Below, piece after piece: positions 16,157 to 25,142 of a stretch of 64,000 nucleotides of DNA (its first letter is position 1; each line of letters begins with the position of its first letter). A program made the position numbers and the translations under genes. Under the pieces are notes generated by a model. That model was given only the letters and a program-made list of their open reading frames with translations, was not told where the DNA came from and did no database searches. Source of the stretch: Arthrobacter zhangbolii (GTDB taxonomy: Bacteria; Actinomycetota; Actinomycetes; Actinomycetales; Micrococcaceae); the NCBI RefSeq assembly GCF_022869865.1, contig NZ_CP094984.1:1550001-1614000 (forward strand), given 5' to 3'.

Positions 16157-16792
16157 ATGACACACGCTGGGGAACGCATGGGGGAGAACACCGCGGACGG
16201 CACGGGCAAAGGAACTGCACTGCCTGAACCCGAATACCGGATTGATCCGCGAACCCTGCGGGAAATACCACTGGATCCCGGCAGCGCCGAGGCGTGGCTG
16301 GCAACGACGGCGGGTGATGGACGCCCCGCGTCCGCCCGGATCGCCTGGCTGCGGATCCTGGGACGGCTTCCCGAAGCCGAAGCGGCCGCCCGGGAAGCAC
16401 TCAATGCCGTAACCCCTGCGTTCCTGCATGCCGGCGCCCTGCATTCCGGCGCCCGTATCGGTGCCGGCATGCTGTCCGCAGGAGTCCGCCCGGCCATCCG
16501 CCTGGCCCAAGTGCTGCAGTGGAAAGGGCAGCTCAGCGACGCCCTGCGCCTGCTGGCGGCCGTGGACCGGTTCCTGGCCGCGCCCGGCCACGGGAAGCCC
16601 GGTGACGCGCTGGTCAGCCGGGCGTTCCTGCACCAGCATCGCGGCAAGGTACTCCTGGACGCTGGACATCCCGTCTGGGCACTAACTGAGTTCCGGCGGG
16701 CGCTGCATCTTCGCATTGCTGCGGGAGCGCCCGGGGACCAACTGCAATCGGCCGAGATGGCTGTCAGTGAGGCCCTGAGACGCCTGAAATAG
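16157..16792 (+). CDS. TPR-like helical protein of unknown function
   Basis: About 211 residues, Ala/Leu/Arg-rich and nearly all helical. Pairs resembling tetratricopeptide helices are visible (ARIAWLRILGRLPEAEAAAREAL, then LAQVLQWKGQLSDALRLLAAVDRF, then FLHQHRGKVLLDAGHPVWALTEFRRAL). Probably a cytosolic scaffold or accessory protein. I recognise no specific family. A TTG three bases upstream is also possible as a start. Confidence 0.7.
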   Translation: MTHAGERMGENTADGTGKGTALPEPEYRIDPRTLREIPLDPGSAEAWLATTAGDGRPASARIAWLRILGRLPEAEAAAREALNAVTPAFLHAGALHSGARIGAGMLSAGVRPAIRLAQVLQWKGQLSDALRLLAAVDRFLAAPGHGKPGDALVSRAFLHQHRGKVLLDAGHPVWALTEFRRALHLRIAAGAPGDQLQSAEMAVSEALRRLK

Positions 16793-16911
16793 ACAGCAGG
16801 CTTAGGAGACTGGCGGCTTCCAGTCTAGGATTGAAGGCAGAATAGCTCTCCGGAAGCCTGGACAACCGCTTGGACTTCCGTTGTGTACACCGTTACGAAG
16901 GGATCAGGATC

Positions 16912-17184
16912 ATGATCGGATTCATCATCGCAGGGCTAATCATCGGAGCGCTGGCGCGGCTGATCAAGCCCGGCAAGCAGAACCTGGGTATCCTGGCAAC
17001 CCTGCTGCTCGGCCTGGCAGGTTCCGTCATCGGTGGCGTGATCGCCAATCTGCTGGGTACGGGTGACATTTTTGAACTCAATGTCTTCGGCTTCATCATC
17101 GCAGTTGTTGCAGCTGTACTGCTCGTGGGGACCGCTGAAGCTATTGCCGGCCGGAACAAGGGCAACTCCCAGATCCGCCGGTAA
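16912..17184 (+). CDS. GlsB/YeaQ/YmgE-family stress membrane protein
   Basis: 90 residues with three hydrophobic helices (MIGFIIAGLIIGALARLI, ILATLLLGLAGSVIGGVIANLLG, FGFIIAVVAAVLLVGTAEAI). It matches the transglycosylase-associated/GlsB family of small membrane proteins linked to general stress. The ATG at 16912 was chosen because the family begins there and the upstream residues are polar and not conserved-looking. A strong terminator follows the gene. Confidence 0.9.
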   Translation: MIGFIIAGLIIGALARLIKPGKQNLGILATLLLGLAGSVIGGVIANLLGTGDIFELNVFGFIIAVVAAVLLVGTAEAIAGRNKGNSQIRR

Positions 17185-17237
17185 ACCCGGCCGCACCCCG
17201 GGGGACAAACCCCGGAGACCTCAGCCCCAAAAACAAG

Positions 17238-17284
17238 CCGTCCCGGCTCCACCGCATCATGCTGTGGGGCCGGGACGGTTTTTT
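17238..17284 (+). terminator. rho-independent terminator after the GlsB-like gene
   Basis: 15-bp stem (CCGTCCCGGCTCCAC pairing with GTGGGGCCGGGACGG, one G-U) followed by six T residues on the plus strand. Confidence 0.92.
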
Positions 17285-17324
17285 ATCTGACGTTTCTTTC
17301 CAAGTGTGTGCGCCGGCGGCCGGA

Positions 17325-17582
17325 TCAGGCAGGCAGCGATTCCGGAGCCGGGTAACCGCCAGCGGCTTCGGCCGGGGCAGTGCCGGGAGTGATGTCTGCG
17401 GGGCGCATGCTGCGCTCCTCAAGCTCAGCGGAGAGGGAGAGATAGAAGCCGAAGAGGCCCTCGATGAGCGGCCCTTCTTCCAACTGGTTGAACGCCTGGT
17501 CACACAGTGCTTCGAGGCTGCTGGTGTTCATGGCGGCGAAATCGGGAAACAGGTCGACGTGGGTGATCGGGGCATGGGTCAT
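17325..17582 (-). CDS. small acidic hypothetical protein
   Basis: 85 residues, acidic and mostly helical in the middle (TSSLEALCDQAFNQLEEGPLIEGLFGFYLSLSAELEERS) with a Pro/Ala tail. Good ribosome site GAGGAC ahead of the ATG supports it as real. No recognised family. Confidence 0.6.
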   Translation of the reverse strand: MTHAPITHVDLFPDFAAMNTSSLEALCDQAFNQLEEGPLIEGLFGFYLSLSAELEERSMRPADITPGTAPAEAAGGYPAPESLPA

Positions 17583-17727
17583 AAAGTGTCCTCACAAAAG
17601 AACCAATGGTCCACGTCTTAAACCACAGAGGTTTCCACCGTATCGGGTTCCCCGGTTCCTGTAAATGCCGGTCAAAGGGCACGGCGCGTATCCGGCTCCG
17701 GCCGGCATTCGGCGCTAGATTGAGGGC

Positions 17728-18228
17728 ATGCAAACCGATAACCGGGTCGACCCGCCCGAGACAGCCGGGGAACTCGAGACCCTGACCGGATTCCTGGACT
17801 ACTTTCGGGACACCGTGGTGATGAAGGCCTCCGGGCTGACCGACGCGCAGGGCGCAAAGCAGCTGCTGCCCTCCATCACCACCGTCTCCGGGCTGGTCCG
17901 CCATCTTGCCGACGTGGAACGTTTTTGGTTTCAGGGGCGAATCGACGGACAGCCGGACGTACGCACCAGATGGTCCGATGAAGATCCGGACGGCGAATTC
18001 CGGGTCAGCGACGAGGACAGCCTGGCCGGCATTATCGCCGACTACGAATCGGCCTGTGCCGGGTCACGAGCCGTGCTGTTGAACTATGCCCTGGAGGACC
18101 GCTGCCGCGGCGGCGAAGGCCGGCAGACAGTCCGCTGGGTACTGGTCCACATGATCGAGGAAACCGGCCGGCACTGCGGCCATCTGGACATCCTGCGCGA
18201 GTTGCTGGACGGCTCCACCGGAGACTAG
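17728..18228 (+). CDS. DinB/DUF664 family protein
   Basis: 166 residues with DinB-like four-helix features: a histidine in SGLVRHLADVERFWFQ and a C-terminal HMIEETGRHCGHLDILRELLDG. The spaced histidines form the expected metal site. The superfamily includes mycothiol- and bacillithiol-dependent enzymes; actinobacteria use mycothiol, so a thiol-dependent role is plausible but not shown. The last 4 bases overlap the convergent acetyltransferase gene. Confidence 0.88.
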   Translation: MQTDNRVDPPETAGELETLTGFLDYFRDTVVMKASGLTDAQGAKQLLPSITTVSGLVRHLADVERFWFQGRIDGQPDVRTRWSDEDPDGEFRVSDEDSLAGIIADYESACAGSRAVLLNYALEDRCRGGEGRQTVRWVLVHMIEETGRHCGHLDILRELLDGSTGD

Positions 18229-18779
18229 CCGGCGGTGATCCCGCTCCGCGGACCGCCTCCGCGGGACCGCGTCCAGAAGAGCATCTCGACCGGGTGCCTG
18301 CGCTGGGACTGGCGTTCGGTACGGATGGGGCGGAATCCCGCCCGGCGGGCCACGGCTTCACTTTGGACGTTGCCCACGATGGTCCGCAGGACAACGGTCG
18401 GGAAGCCTCCCGCCAGCGCCCAGTCACTAAGTCCCCGGGCCGCTGCCGTGGCGGCTCCGCGCCCCCGCCCGGCCGGCAACAGCGCATACATGATTTCGGG
18501 GGTATCGTGCACAGTGCTGGAAATGCCTGCAGTACCGAGCACCTGGTCGCCGTCGCAGAGGGCGTAGCGTGCCAGCAGGTTCTCCCGGCGGGCTGCCGCT
18601 GCCCGCTCCACCCGCCGTCGGGCGTTATCTGCGCTGAGGTATGCGGGAAACAAAGTCCAGCGGATGACGTCCTCGTCCCGGGACAGCTCCTGCTCCAGGT
18701 GCCAGTCTGACGCCGTGAGGATCCGAAGCGTGAATCGCCCCAGTTGGAGTGAGTCCGGCGTCGCCGTAATTAGGGGCAT
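18225..18779 (-). CDS. GNAT acetyltransferase
   Basis: 184 residues with the GNAT core (YALLPAGRGRGAATAAARGLSDWAL) and the later VGNVQSEAVARRAGFR segment. RimJ-like architecture; substrate unknown. Its start ATG at 18779 is 56 bases beyond the end of the SRPBCC gene on the same strand. The stop overlaps the convergent DinB gene. Confidence 0.85.
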   Translation of the reverse strand: MPLITATPDSLQLGRFTLRILTASDWHLEQELSRDEDVIRWTLFPAYLSADNARRRVERAAAARRENLLARYALCDGDQVLGTAGISSTVHDTPEIMYALLPAGRGRGAATAAARGLSDWALAGGFPTVVLRTIVGNVQSEAVARRAGFRPIRTERQSQRRHPVEMLFWTRSRGGGPRSGITAG

Positions 18780-18835
18780 CCGCCATTATTGCGCCGTCCT
18801 CAGCGGCTCCCCAACCCCTCACCGGTTCAGCGGTG

Positions 18836-19261
18836 TCACGCCACCGGAAATGATTCCAGCATGGCCTTCAACCCGGCATAAATCCCCGGGGTGTCGTGGT
18901 CAACCGAGATGGCCGACGCCCCGTAGAGCCCGGTGATTCGGACGGTGAGTTCGCAGCCTTCTCCGGCATGTTCCAAGGTGTATTCCAGGACACCCGGGGA
19001 CTCGGTGGCCACTGTACCGTTCCACTGCGGATTGAAGGTCAGGGCCAGCCGGACCGGTTGCTCCACCGCCAGAACGGTGCCACTGATCAGGTCCTCACCG
19101 TCGTAGGCCATGGTGTACGTGCTGCCCTCCGACAAGGGTCCGGAGAGCGTTGAGTCCCACATCCAGGGGCGGGGAACCCCGGTTGCAGTGAGCTCTGCCC
19201 ACACCCGCTCGGATGGACAGGCAATGAGGGTCCGGTAAAGAGTCTCCGATATGTTGCCCAT
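18836..19261 (-). CDS. SRPBCC (START/AHSA1-like) domain protein
   Basis: 141 residues with the SRPBCC pattern: an opening strand with ACPSERVWAEL, a WMWDSTLSGPLSEGSTYTM turn, LAVEQPVRLALTF and a closing amphipathic helix (IYAGLKAMLESF). Such proteins bind hydrophobic ligands or, as AHSA1 relatives, assist chaperones. No partner is visible. Could be co-transcribed with the downstream acetyltransferase. Confidence 0.83.
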   Translation of the reverse strand: MGNISETLYRTLIACPSERVWAELTATGVPRPWMWDSTLSGPLSEGSTYTMAYDGEDLISGTVLAVEQPVRLALTFNPQWNGTVATESPGVLEYTLEHAGEGCELTVRITGLYGASAISVDHDTPGIYAGLKAMLESFPVA

Positions 19262-19318
19262 GGCCTGCCTCCTGTGCCGGTGCCGCGCGTCTACAGCATG
19301 TCTGCGGCGACGATAAAC

Positions 19319-19356
19319 CAGGCAGCACCTGGACCGCTATCCCGAGGTGCTGCCTG
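19319..19356 (-). terminator. terminator hairpin downstream of RNase D
   Basis: 12-bp perfect stem (CAGGCAGCACCT / AGGTGCTGCCTG) with a 14-base loop. On the minus strand it is followed by GGTTTATC. It lies about 150 bases beyond the RNase D stop; the intervening stretch has no convincing gene. Confidence 0.7.
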
Positions 19357-19508
19357 TGGATAGCACTCAGTTCCCTCTGCTGGGCGGATCCACCGGATGC
19401 AGTTCGGTACGGACGGCGTCCAAGTACCGCACCGGCGCAACCAATTAGATGACCGCGACGCCGATCCCGGCAAGCGCTGCCCGCCTAGTCAACGGATAGG
19501 CTGCCGGC

Positions 19509-20840
19509 TTACCGCTGCCGTGCGGAAGTACGGGCTCCGGCCGCGGATTTCTCCTCGGACGGCTTCTCCACCAGGGGATCAGGGTCCAGGAAGGCGACGG
19601 TCAGTACCGCAGCGGTCTCCCGGATCTGCCACTCCCTGGCACCCAGCCCGCGCAGCGCGGCGCTGATGGTGTCCAGGTTGATCTCCGCCGGCGGACGCCA
19701 GGCCAGCCGGCGCAGGTGATCCGGGGTAAGCAGGTTTTCCAGCGGCAGATTCAGTTTTTCCGCCAGTGCGGTCAGCCGCGGCTTGGCGGTCTGCAGCCGG
19801 GCAGCGGCCGCCGGGTCGTTTTTCGCCCAGACGCGCGGGGGTGGCGGGGCGTGGGTAGGGATGTGCAGCGGGGGAAGGTCGGTGGTGGAGCGGGCAGCGG
19901 AAATGCAGCGCAGCCAGCGCGGGGCTTCCTTCTGCGCTGCACGGCCGTGGAATCCCGGGGTCTTCAGCAGCTGGGGGACCGTGGCGGGCATGGCGCGGGC
20001 GGCGGCCACAATAGCCGAGTCCGGTATCAGCCGGCCCGGCGCGGTGTCGCGCAGTTCGGCCAGGTGTTCGCGCTCGGTCCACAGTTCGCGGACGGCGGCG
20101 AGCTGGCGGCGGTCCCGGAGCTGGTGCATGCCGGAGGTGCGGCGCCAGGGATCGACCCGGGGCGGGGCCGGCGGAGCGGTGCGGATGGCTTCAAACTCTT
20201 CCTCGGCCAGTTCGAGCTTGCCTGCCTCGTCCAGCACACGGATCAGTTCCACCCGCAGCTCTGCGAGGACTTCGACGTCGAGCGCCGCGTAACGCAGCCA
20301 CGGCTCGGGCAGGGGCCGGGTGGACCAGTCAGCAGCGGAGTGCTCCTTGGCCAGGGAGAAGCCCAGAAGGGTTTCGATCACTGCGGCCAGGCCCACACGG
20401 GGCAGTCCGGCCAGCCGGGCGGCAAGTTCGGTGTCGAAGAGCTTGTCCGGCCACATGCCCAGCGCAGACAGGCAGGGCAGGTCTTGGGTGGCGGCGTGCA
20501 GTATCCACTCCACCCCGCTCAGGGCCTCGTTGATAATCCGCAGGTCCCCGAAGGCTTCGGGGTCGATCAGCCAGGTTCCGGCGCCTTCACGGCGGATCTG
20601 GACGAGAAAGGCGCGCTGTCCGTAGCGGAACCCGGAAGCCCGTTCGGCATCCACACCGGCGGGGCCGGTGCCGGCGGCCAGGGCTGCCGCAGCCCGTTCC
20701 AATCCGCGGGGAGAGTCGATGACCAGCGGCACACCGTCCCGGGGGGTTTCAAGTACCGGAAGCGGCTCCGGCGGTTCCCCGGCCTCGGCTGGTGCGGAGC
20801 TGGACGGGTCTGCGGCCTTGCCGGATATATGCGCGGTCAT
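19509..20840 (-). CDS. rnd: ribonuclease D (DEDD exonuclease with HRDC domain)
   Basis: 443 residues. The N-terminal 3'-5' exonuclease has the acidic motifs in GVDAERASGFRYGQRAFLVQ, HAATQDLPCLSALG (exo II) and YAALDVEVLAELRVEL (exo III). The C-terminal half carries HRDC-type helices (about residues 240-310). It matures tRNA and other stable RNA 3' ends. Arg/Pro-rich linkers are typical of actinobacterial versions. DUF3000 lies just upstream on the same strand (51-base gap), a common pairing in the order. Confidence 0.93.
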   Translation of the reverse strand: MTAHISGKAADPSSSAPAEAGEPPEPLPVLETPRDGVPLVIDSPRGLERAAAALAAGTGPAGVDAERASGFRYGQRAFLVQIRREGAGTWLIDPEAFGDLRIINEALSGVEWILHAATQDLPCLSALGMWPDKLFDTELAARLAGLPRVGLAAVIETLLGFSLAKEHSAADWSTRPLPEPWLRYAALDVEVLAELRVELIRVLDEAGKLELAEEEFEAIRTAPPAPPRVDPWRRTSGMHQLRDRRQLAAVRELWTEREHLAELRDTAPGRLIPDSAIVAAARAMPATVPQLLKTPGFHGRAAQKEAPRWLRCISAARSTTDLPPLHIPTHAPPPPRVWAKNDPAAAARLQTAKPRLTALAEKLNLPLENLLTPDHLRRLAWRPPAEINLDTISAALRGLGAREWQIRETAAVLTVAFLDPDPLVEKPSEEKSAAGARTSARQR

Positions 20841-20891
20841 AAGGATTCCATTCTACCGACGAAGCCGGGGGCAGCGGACAGGACGGCGGCC

Positions 20892-21524
20892 CTAGCTGCG
20901 CCGGCGGCCCGGAAGGGGAGTGACGCCGTCGGGCAGCGGGGGCAGCCCGGCGAAGGTGCAAACCATGTCCGACCACGCTTCCAGATGGGACTGCACATCG
21001 GCACCAGCCGGCGTCCAGGACGCCCGCAGCTCAATATCGATCGAGTCGTCCCTGCCCTCGAGGGTGCCGTAGCTTTCCGAAAGCACCCGGGTGGCTGTGC
21101 CGCCGGCCAGTGAATAGGGCGCTCCGTGTTCCTCCAGCGCTTCCACCAGCCAGGTCCAGGCCACCGAGCCCAGCAGCTGGTCATTGCCCATGTCCGGCTC
21201 CAGTTCGGCGCGGATGTAGGTCACAATCCGGAAGGTTCCGTTCCAGACGGGTGAGCCGGCCGGATCATGGAGCAGGATGAACCGCCCCGTGGCCAGCTCC
21301 AGCTGTTCGGGGATCTGCAGGGCGGCCGGGCCATGCAGGCTGGTGGGCCCGGCGGGACCCGGCGCCAGCACCTCTGCGCCCAGCGAAACAGCGTACGGGG
21401 CCAGGCGCGTGGGGGCGGGGATTTCCTCGAGTTTCAGTTCCGCCCGGCAGGTGGCCCGGCGCAGCGCGCCGAGGGCCGTCAGGAAATCCGGGGGCACCTG
21501 GGAAAGGTCACCTATTGCACTCAC
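20892..21524 (-). CDS. DUF3000 domain protein
   Basis: 210 residues. Recognised from the opening (PPDFLTALGALRRATCRAELKLEEIPAPTRLAPYA) and the genomic position next to RNase D, both typical of DUF3000 in actinobacteria. Function unknown; the conservation of the pair hints at an RNA-related or heme/DXS-neighbourhood role, which is speculation. GTG start at 21524. Confidence 0.87.
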   Translation of the reverse strand: MSAIGDLSQVPPDFLTALGALRRATCRAELKLEEIPAPTRLAPYAVSLGAEVLAPGPAGPTSLHGPAALQIPEQLELATGRFILLHDPAGSPVWNGTFRIVTYIRAELEPDMGNDQLLGSVAWTWLVEALEEHGAPYSLAGGTATRVLSESYGTLEGRDDSIDIELRASWTPAGADVQSHLEAWSDMVCTFAGLPPLPDGVTPLPGRRRS

Positions 21525-21590
21525 CTCCGCAGACTATGGCCTGCGGAACATTGCCGCCGACGCAGGCTCGCCGGTGTGGCCGTTTCGTTA

Positions 21591-21627
21591 CCTGCCGTCC
21601 GCGGCGCAAATGCGGACGGACGGCAGG
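21591..21627 (-). terminator. possible terminator after threonine aldolase
   Basis: 10-bp perfect stem (CCTGCCGTCC / GGACGGCAGG) 12 bases beyond the aldolase stop. There is no T run, so it may act only as a transcript-end stabiliser. Confidence 0.5.
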
Positions 21628-21638
21628 CTGAAGCGGAT

Positions 21639-22721
21639 TTAGTGCGTGCCCAGCGGTGCCGGATCGGCGGCAACTTCACGGGCGATGGCTTCGGCAAAGG
21701 CATCGATATCGTCCTCGGAAGTATCGAAGGTGCACATCCAGCGCACCTCGCCGGTGGACTGGTCCCAGTCATAGAACCGGAAGTCGCTGCGCAGCCGGTC
21801 GGCGACGCCGGCGGGCAGCTTGGCGAACACGGCATTGGACTGCGTGGCCTGGGTGATCTCCACGCCGTCGATCTTCTCCACCGCGGCACGCAGGCGCTGC
21901 GCCATGGCGTTGGCGTGCGACGCCGAGCGGTGCCACAGATCCGTGCCGTACAGGGTGACGAACTGGGCGGAGATGAAGCGCATCTTAGAGGCCAGCTGCA
22001 TGTTCATCTTGCGCAGGTAGTCCAGGCCCGGGGAGGCCTCCGGGTCGAAGGTGATGATGCATTCGCCGTACATCATGCCGTTCTTGGTGCCGCCCAGGGA
22101 CAGGATGTCCACACCGGCGTCGGCCGTCATTTCCTTGAAGGAGACCCCAAGGCTGGCTGCGGCGTTGCCCAGGCGGGCGCCGTCCATGTGCAGCTTCATG
22201 CCGCGGGCGTGGATGTGCTCGGCAATGGCGGTGATTTCCTCCACGGTGTAGAGGGTGCCAAGCTCGGTGGACTGGGTGATGGACACGGCCAGCGGCTGGG
22301 CGCGGTGCTCATCGCCCCAGCCCCAGGCCTCGCGGTCGATCAGTTCGGGGGTGAGCTTGCCGTCATCGGTGGGGATGCCCAGCAGCTTCATCCCGCCGAT
22401 GCGTTCGGGGGCGCCGTTTTCATCCACGTTGATGTGCGCCGTCGTCGGGCAGATCACCGCGCCCCAGCGGGGCAGCAGGGACTGCAGCGCGGTCACGTTG
22501 GCGCCGGTGCCGTTGAAGACGGGGAAGGCACGGATGCGGCTGCCGAACTGGTCCGTCATGACCTCGCGGAGTTTGGCCGTGTAGACGTCTTCGCCGTAGG
22601 CCACCTGGTGGCCCTGGTTGGCGGCAGTCAGTGCTGCCAGGATTTCCGGATGGACACCGGAGTAGTTGTCGGAGGCGAAGGCCCGGATGGTGGTGTCGTG
22701 CAGGGGGAGAATGTCAGTCAC
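21639..22721 (-). CDS. ltaE: low-specificity L-threonine aldolase
   Basis: 360 residues, PLP fold-type I. The Schiff-base Lys is in LSLGGTKNGMMYGE and the MDGARLGNAAASLG strand precedes it. Cleaves threonine/allo-threonine to glycine and acetaldehyde. Family-normal length. Monocistronic on the minus strand, with the SDR gene 45 bases upstream of its start. Confidence 0.93.
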   Translation of the reverse strand: MTDILPLHDTTIRAFASDNYSGVHPEILAALTAANQGHQVAYGEDVYTAKLREVMTDQFGSRIRAFPVFNGTGANVTALQSLLPRWGAVICPTTAHINVDENGAPERIGGMKLLGIPTDDGKLTPELIDREAWGWGDEHRAQPLAVSITQSTELGTLYTVEEITAIAEHIHARGMKLHMDGARLGNAAASLGVSFKEMTADAGVDILSLGGTKNGMMYGECIITFDPEASPGLDYLRKMNMQLASKMRFISAQFVTLYGTDLWHRSASHANAMAQRLRAAVEKIDGVEITQATQSNAVFAKLPAGVADRLRSDFRFYDWDQSTGEVRWMCTFDTSEDDIDAFAEAIAREVAADPAPLGTH

Positions 22722-22766
22722 GGTTCCTAGTATCTCTTACGTTGGTGTTGCGCAGGTTACTTTTTC

Positions 22767-23534
22767 CTAGCCGGTGAGGTAGATCCGCTGTCCGTTGATG
22801 TCGCCGGCTTCCTGACCAAAGAGCCGGACGACGGCGCCGGCCAGGTCTGCGACGTCGGTGGCGCCTTTGAAGGTCCGTTCCGGGGAGGACCGCCGCTGCC
22901 CGTCATCCACCAGCGATTTCACCACAAACACCACGGCGGCGGAACGCTGGGGTTCGGGGTTTTCCCTGCGCCCCGACTGGGCCCGCCGGAACCCGGCGGC
23001 AATGGCCCGCACCCAGGCATCCGCTGCTGCCTTGGCCGCGGCATAGCCGGCACCGCCGGCGGTGGGGGTGTCCACCGCGGTGGCTGACACGATGGCCAGC
23101 CGGCCGTTCGGGGAAGCGGCCAGCTGGTCATAAAAGCTGCGGCTGACGTTGCGCAGGGTGCCCAGGATGTTCGTTTCCAGGAAATCCCAGTCCTCCTCGG
23201 ACTGCGTGGTGATCCCCGCGCCGGCACGCCAGCCGCCCACCAGGTGGATCAGGCCGTCGATCCCGCCGTAGCTCTCCTGCATGTCCGAGGCCAGGGCCGC
23301 GACCTCCCCGGCGTCGGCGAGGTCGCAGGTGCGCAGATCGGCGTTGTTGAGCCCGAACAGCGTGTTTTCCAGCCGGGCCGCGTCGCGGCCAACGGCCACC
23401 ACCTTGGCACCGGCGGCGTCGAGCGCCTGGCACACCGCGGTGCCGGAGGCACTCCCGGCACCGGCCACGAGGACGGTCAGGCCCTTCGCGGACGCGGTGT
23501 CCCGGCCTGGCGCGGTGCCCCGTTCGGAGCTCAT
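22767..23534 (-). CDS. short-chain dehydrogenase/reductase
   Basis: 255 residues of the classical SDR type. The nucleotide-binding region is VAGAGSASGTAVCQAL. The catalytic Ser is in IVSATAVDTPTAGGAGYAAAKAA, which also holds the Tyr-x-x-x-Lys pair. NAD(P)-dependent oxidoreductase, substrate unknown. Its ATG overlaps the stop of the DUF6421 gene (ATGA), so the two are translationally coupled and probably act together. Confidence 0.88.
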   Translation of the reverse strand: MSSERGTAPGRDTASAKGLTVLVAGAGSASGTAVCQALDAAGAKVVAVGRDAARLENTLFGLNNADLRTCDLADAGEVAALASDMQESYGGIDGLIHLVGGWRAGAGITTQSEEDWDFLETNILGTLRNVSRSFYDQLAASPNGRLAIVSATAVDTPTAGGAGYAAAKAAADAWVRAIAAGFRRAQSGRRENPEPQRSAAVVFVVKSLVDDGQRRSSPERTFKGATDVADLAGAVVRLFGQEAGDINGQRIYLTG

Positions 23535-24961
23535 GCGGTGTGCTCTCCTGCGGGTGCGCCGGACGGGGTGGCCGTGGCTCCGGTGATCCCGGAGGTGGAC
23601 TCGATAACCGGAGCCATTTTCTTGGACAGGGCCTCATAGAACATGGACAGCGGGAACTCGTCATCGAGCACCTGGTCGGTGAGGCCGCGCGGCGGTCCGT
23701 CCAGCGGCAGCGCCTGCGGACCCTGTGCCCAGACGGACGCCGGGTGCGGCGTCAGGGTTGCCGACACCAGGTCGTAGGCCGCGAGCCAGTGCGCGGTCTT
23801 GGGGCGGTCGATGGAACGCCAGTAGAGTTCCTCGATCCGGGCGCCAAGCCGGACAACGACGTCGGCGGCATCTTCCCAGTCGATGCTCAGTTTGCCGTCG
23901 GTCCAGTGCAGTACATGGTTCTGGTGCATCCAGGCGAAGAGCAGCTGGCCGCCGAGGCCGTCATAGTTGCGCACCCGGCTGCCGGTGATGGCGAAGCGGA
24001 AGATGCGGTCGAAGATCACTGCGTACTGGACCAGGCGGGCGTGCCGGCGGGTCTCCGCGGGTGCCTCCTCGTCGCGCTGGATTTTTACCGCTTCACGGAA
24101 CGCGGTCAGGTCGCAGCGCAGTTCCTCCAGCGAGTACAGGAAGTAGGGCATGCGCTGCTTGATCATGAACGGGTCAAAGGGAAGGTCGCCGCGCATGTGG
24201 GTGCGGTCGTGGATGAGGTCCCACATGATGAAGGTTTCCTCGGTCAGCTTCTGGTCCTCCAGAAGTTCCGCGGCTTCGGCCGGCAGCTGCAGGGAGGTGA
24301 TGTCCGCTGCCGCGGCAAGGACGCGGCGGAAACGGGCGGCTTCCCGGTCCGCGAAGATGGCGCCCCAGGTGAAGGACGGGGTTTCCCGCACTGCTACGGT
24401 TTCCGGGAACAGGACAGCGGAATTGGTGTCATAGCCCGGGGTGAAGTCCAGGAACCGAATCGGGACGAAGAGTCCGTTGGAGTACTCACCGGCCTCGAGT
24501 TCGGCCACGAACTCCGGCCAGATGACCTCGATCAGCACAGCCTCCACGAGGCGGTTGGAGCTGCCGTTCTGCGTGTACATGGGAAAGACCACCAGGTGCG
24601 CCAGGCCGTCAACACGCTCGCGCTGCGGCTGGAAGGCCATCAGCGAGTCCAGGAAATCCGGCTCGGTCTCCAGGCCGGCAGCAACCCAGCGTTCGAAGTC
24701 GGCGACAACGAGGCGGAGGTACTCCTCATCATGCGGGAAGGCGGGGGCCAGGGCGGTGATGGCTGCGCAGATGGTGCCGATCAGCTCCACGGCCCGGTCA
24801 TGGTGCGGGGCGTCCACGGAACCGTTTTTGTTCTGCAGCGGCTGCAGATCGGTGGCAGCCTGTTTCAGGGTCAGCCAGGCGTCGGTTCCGGCGGGGGCGG
24901 TGCCCGCCGGAACTGCGTCGATGTCGGGGCGGTTGAGCGCGGAAAATGCTGGGGAGGACAT
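23531..24961 (-). CDS. DUF6421 family protein
   Basis: 476 residues from the ATG at 24961, which has GGAAGG nine bases upstream; the frame is open to 25039 but that part looks non-coding. No transmembrane segment or classical catalytic motif. Recurrent features are ADFERWVAAGLETEPDFLDSL, LVVFPMYTQNGSSNRLVEAVLIEVIWPEF, MWDLIHDRTHMRGDLPFDPFM and FAWMHQNHVLHW. These His/Asp-rich segments (HDRTHMRGD) could form a metal site. I take it as DUF6421 from memory of the family. It is coupled to an SDR, suggesting a joint metabolic role. Confidence 0.75.
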   Translation of the reverse strand: MSSPAFSALNRPDIDAVPAGTAPAGTDAWLTLKQAATDLQPLQNKNGSVDAPHHDRAVELIGTICAAITALAPAFPHDEEYLRLVVADFERWVAAGLETEPDFLDSLMAFQPQRERVDGLAHLVVFPMYTQNGSSNRLVEAVLIEVIWPEFVAELEAGEYSNGLFVPIRFLDFTPGYDTNSAVLFPETVAVRETPSFTWGAIFADREAARFRRVLAAAADITSLQLPAEAAELLEDQKLTEETFIMWDLIHDRTHMRGDLPFDPFMIKQRMPYFLYSLEELRCDLTAFREAVKIQRDEEAPAETRRHARLVQYAVIFDRIFRFAITGSRVRNYDGLGGQLLFAWMHQNHVLHWTDGKLSIDWEDAADVVVRLGARIEELYWRSIDRPKTAHWLAAYDLVSATLTPHPASVWAQGPQALPLDGPPRGLTDQVLDDEFPLSMFYEALSKKMAPVIESTSGITGATATPSGAPAGEHTA

Positions 24962-25066
24962 GGCTGTGACCTTCCGGGGGAGGGGCCGTCCCGTGGGGGT
25001 GGGGTGGCAGCTGGACTGATTAGCCGCCAGCATACTCACGTATTCCTAACGCTTACCGAAGAACAG

Positions 25067-25129
25067 CCCACACGTAAGTACCTCTTATGCTCGTGTGGTG
25101 CCCGTCACGCCAAAGCTTTAGTACCTCTT
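25067..25129. promoter_or_regulatory. repeat-bearing leader upstream of the DUF6421-SDR operon
   Basis: Inverted repeat CCACACG (25068-25074) / CGTGTGG (25092-25098), plus a direct repeat AGTACCTCTT at 25077-25086 and 25120-25129, spaced 43 bases. The block lies between the RF3 stop and the DUF6421 start, so it may be the promoter-operator of that operon or the RF3 trailer. Confidence 0.45.
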
Positions 25130-25142
25130 CGCCTGCAGACGG

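Noticed and set aside
19357-19508. A possible 20-25 codon minus-strand micro-gene (VRYLDAVRTELHPVDPPSRGN) between RNase D and its terminator
   Set aside because: Codon use looks natural, but no ribosome site and no family. Kept as a note only.
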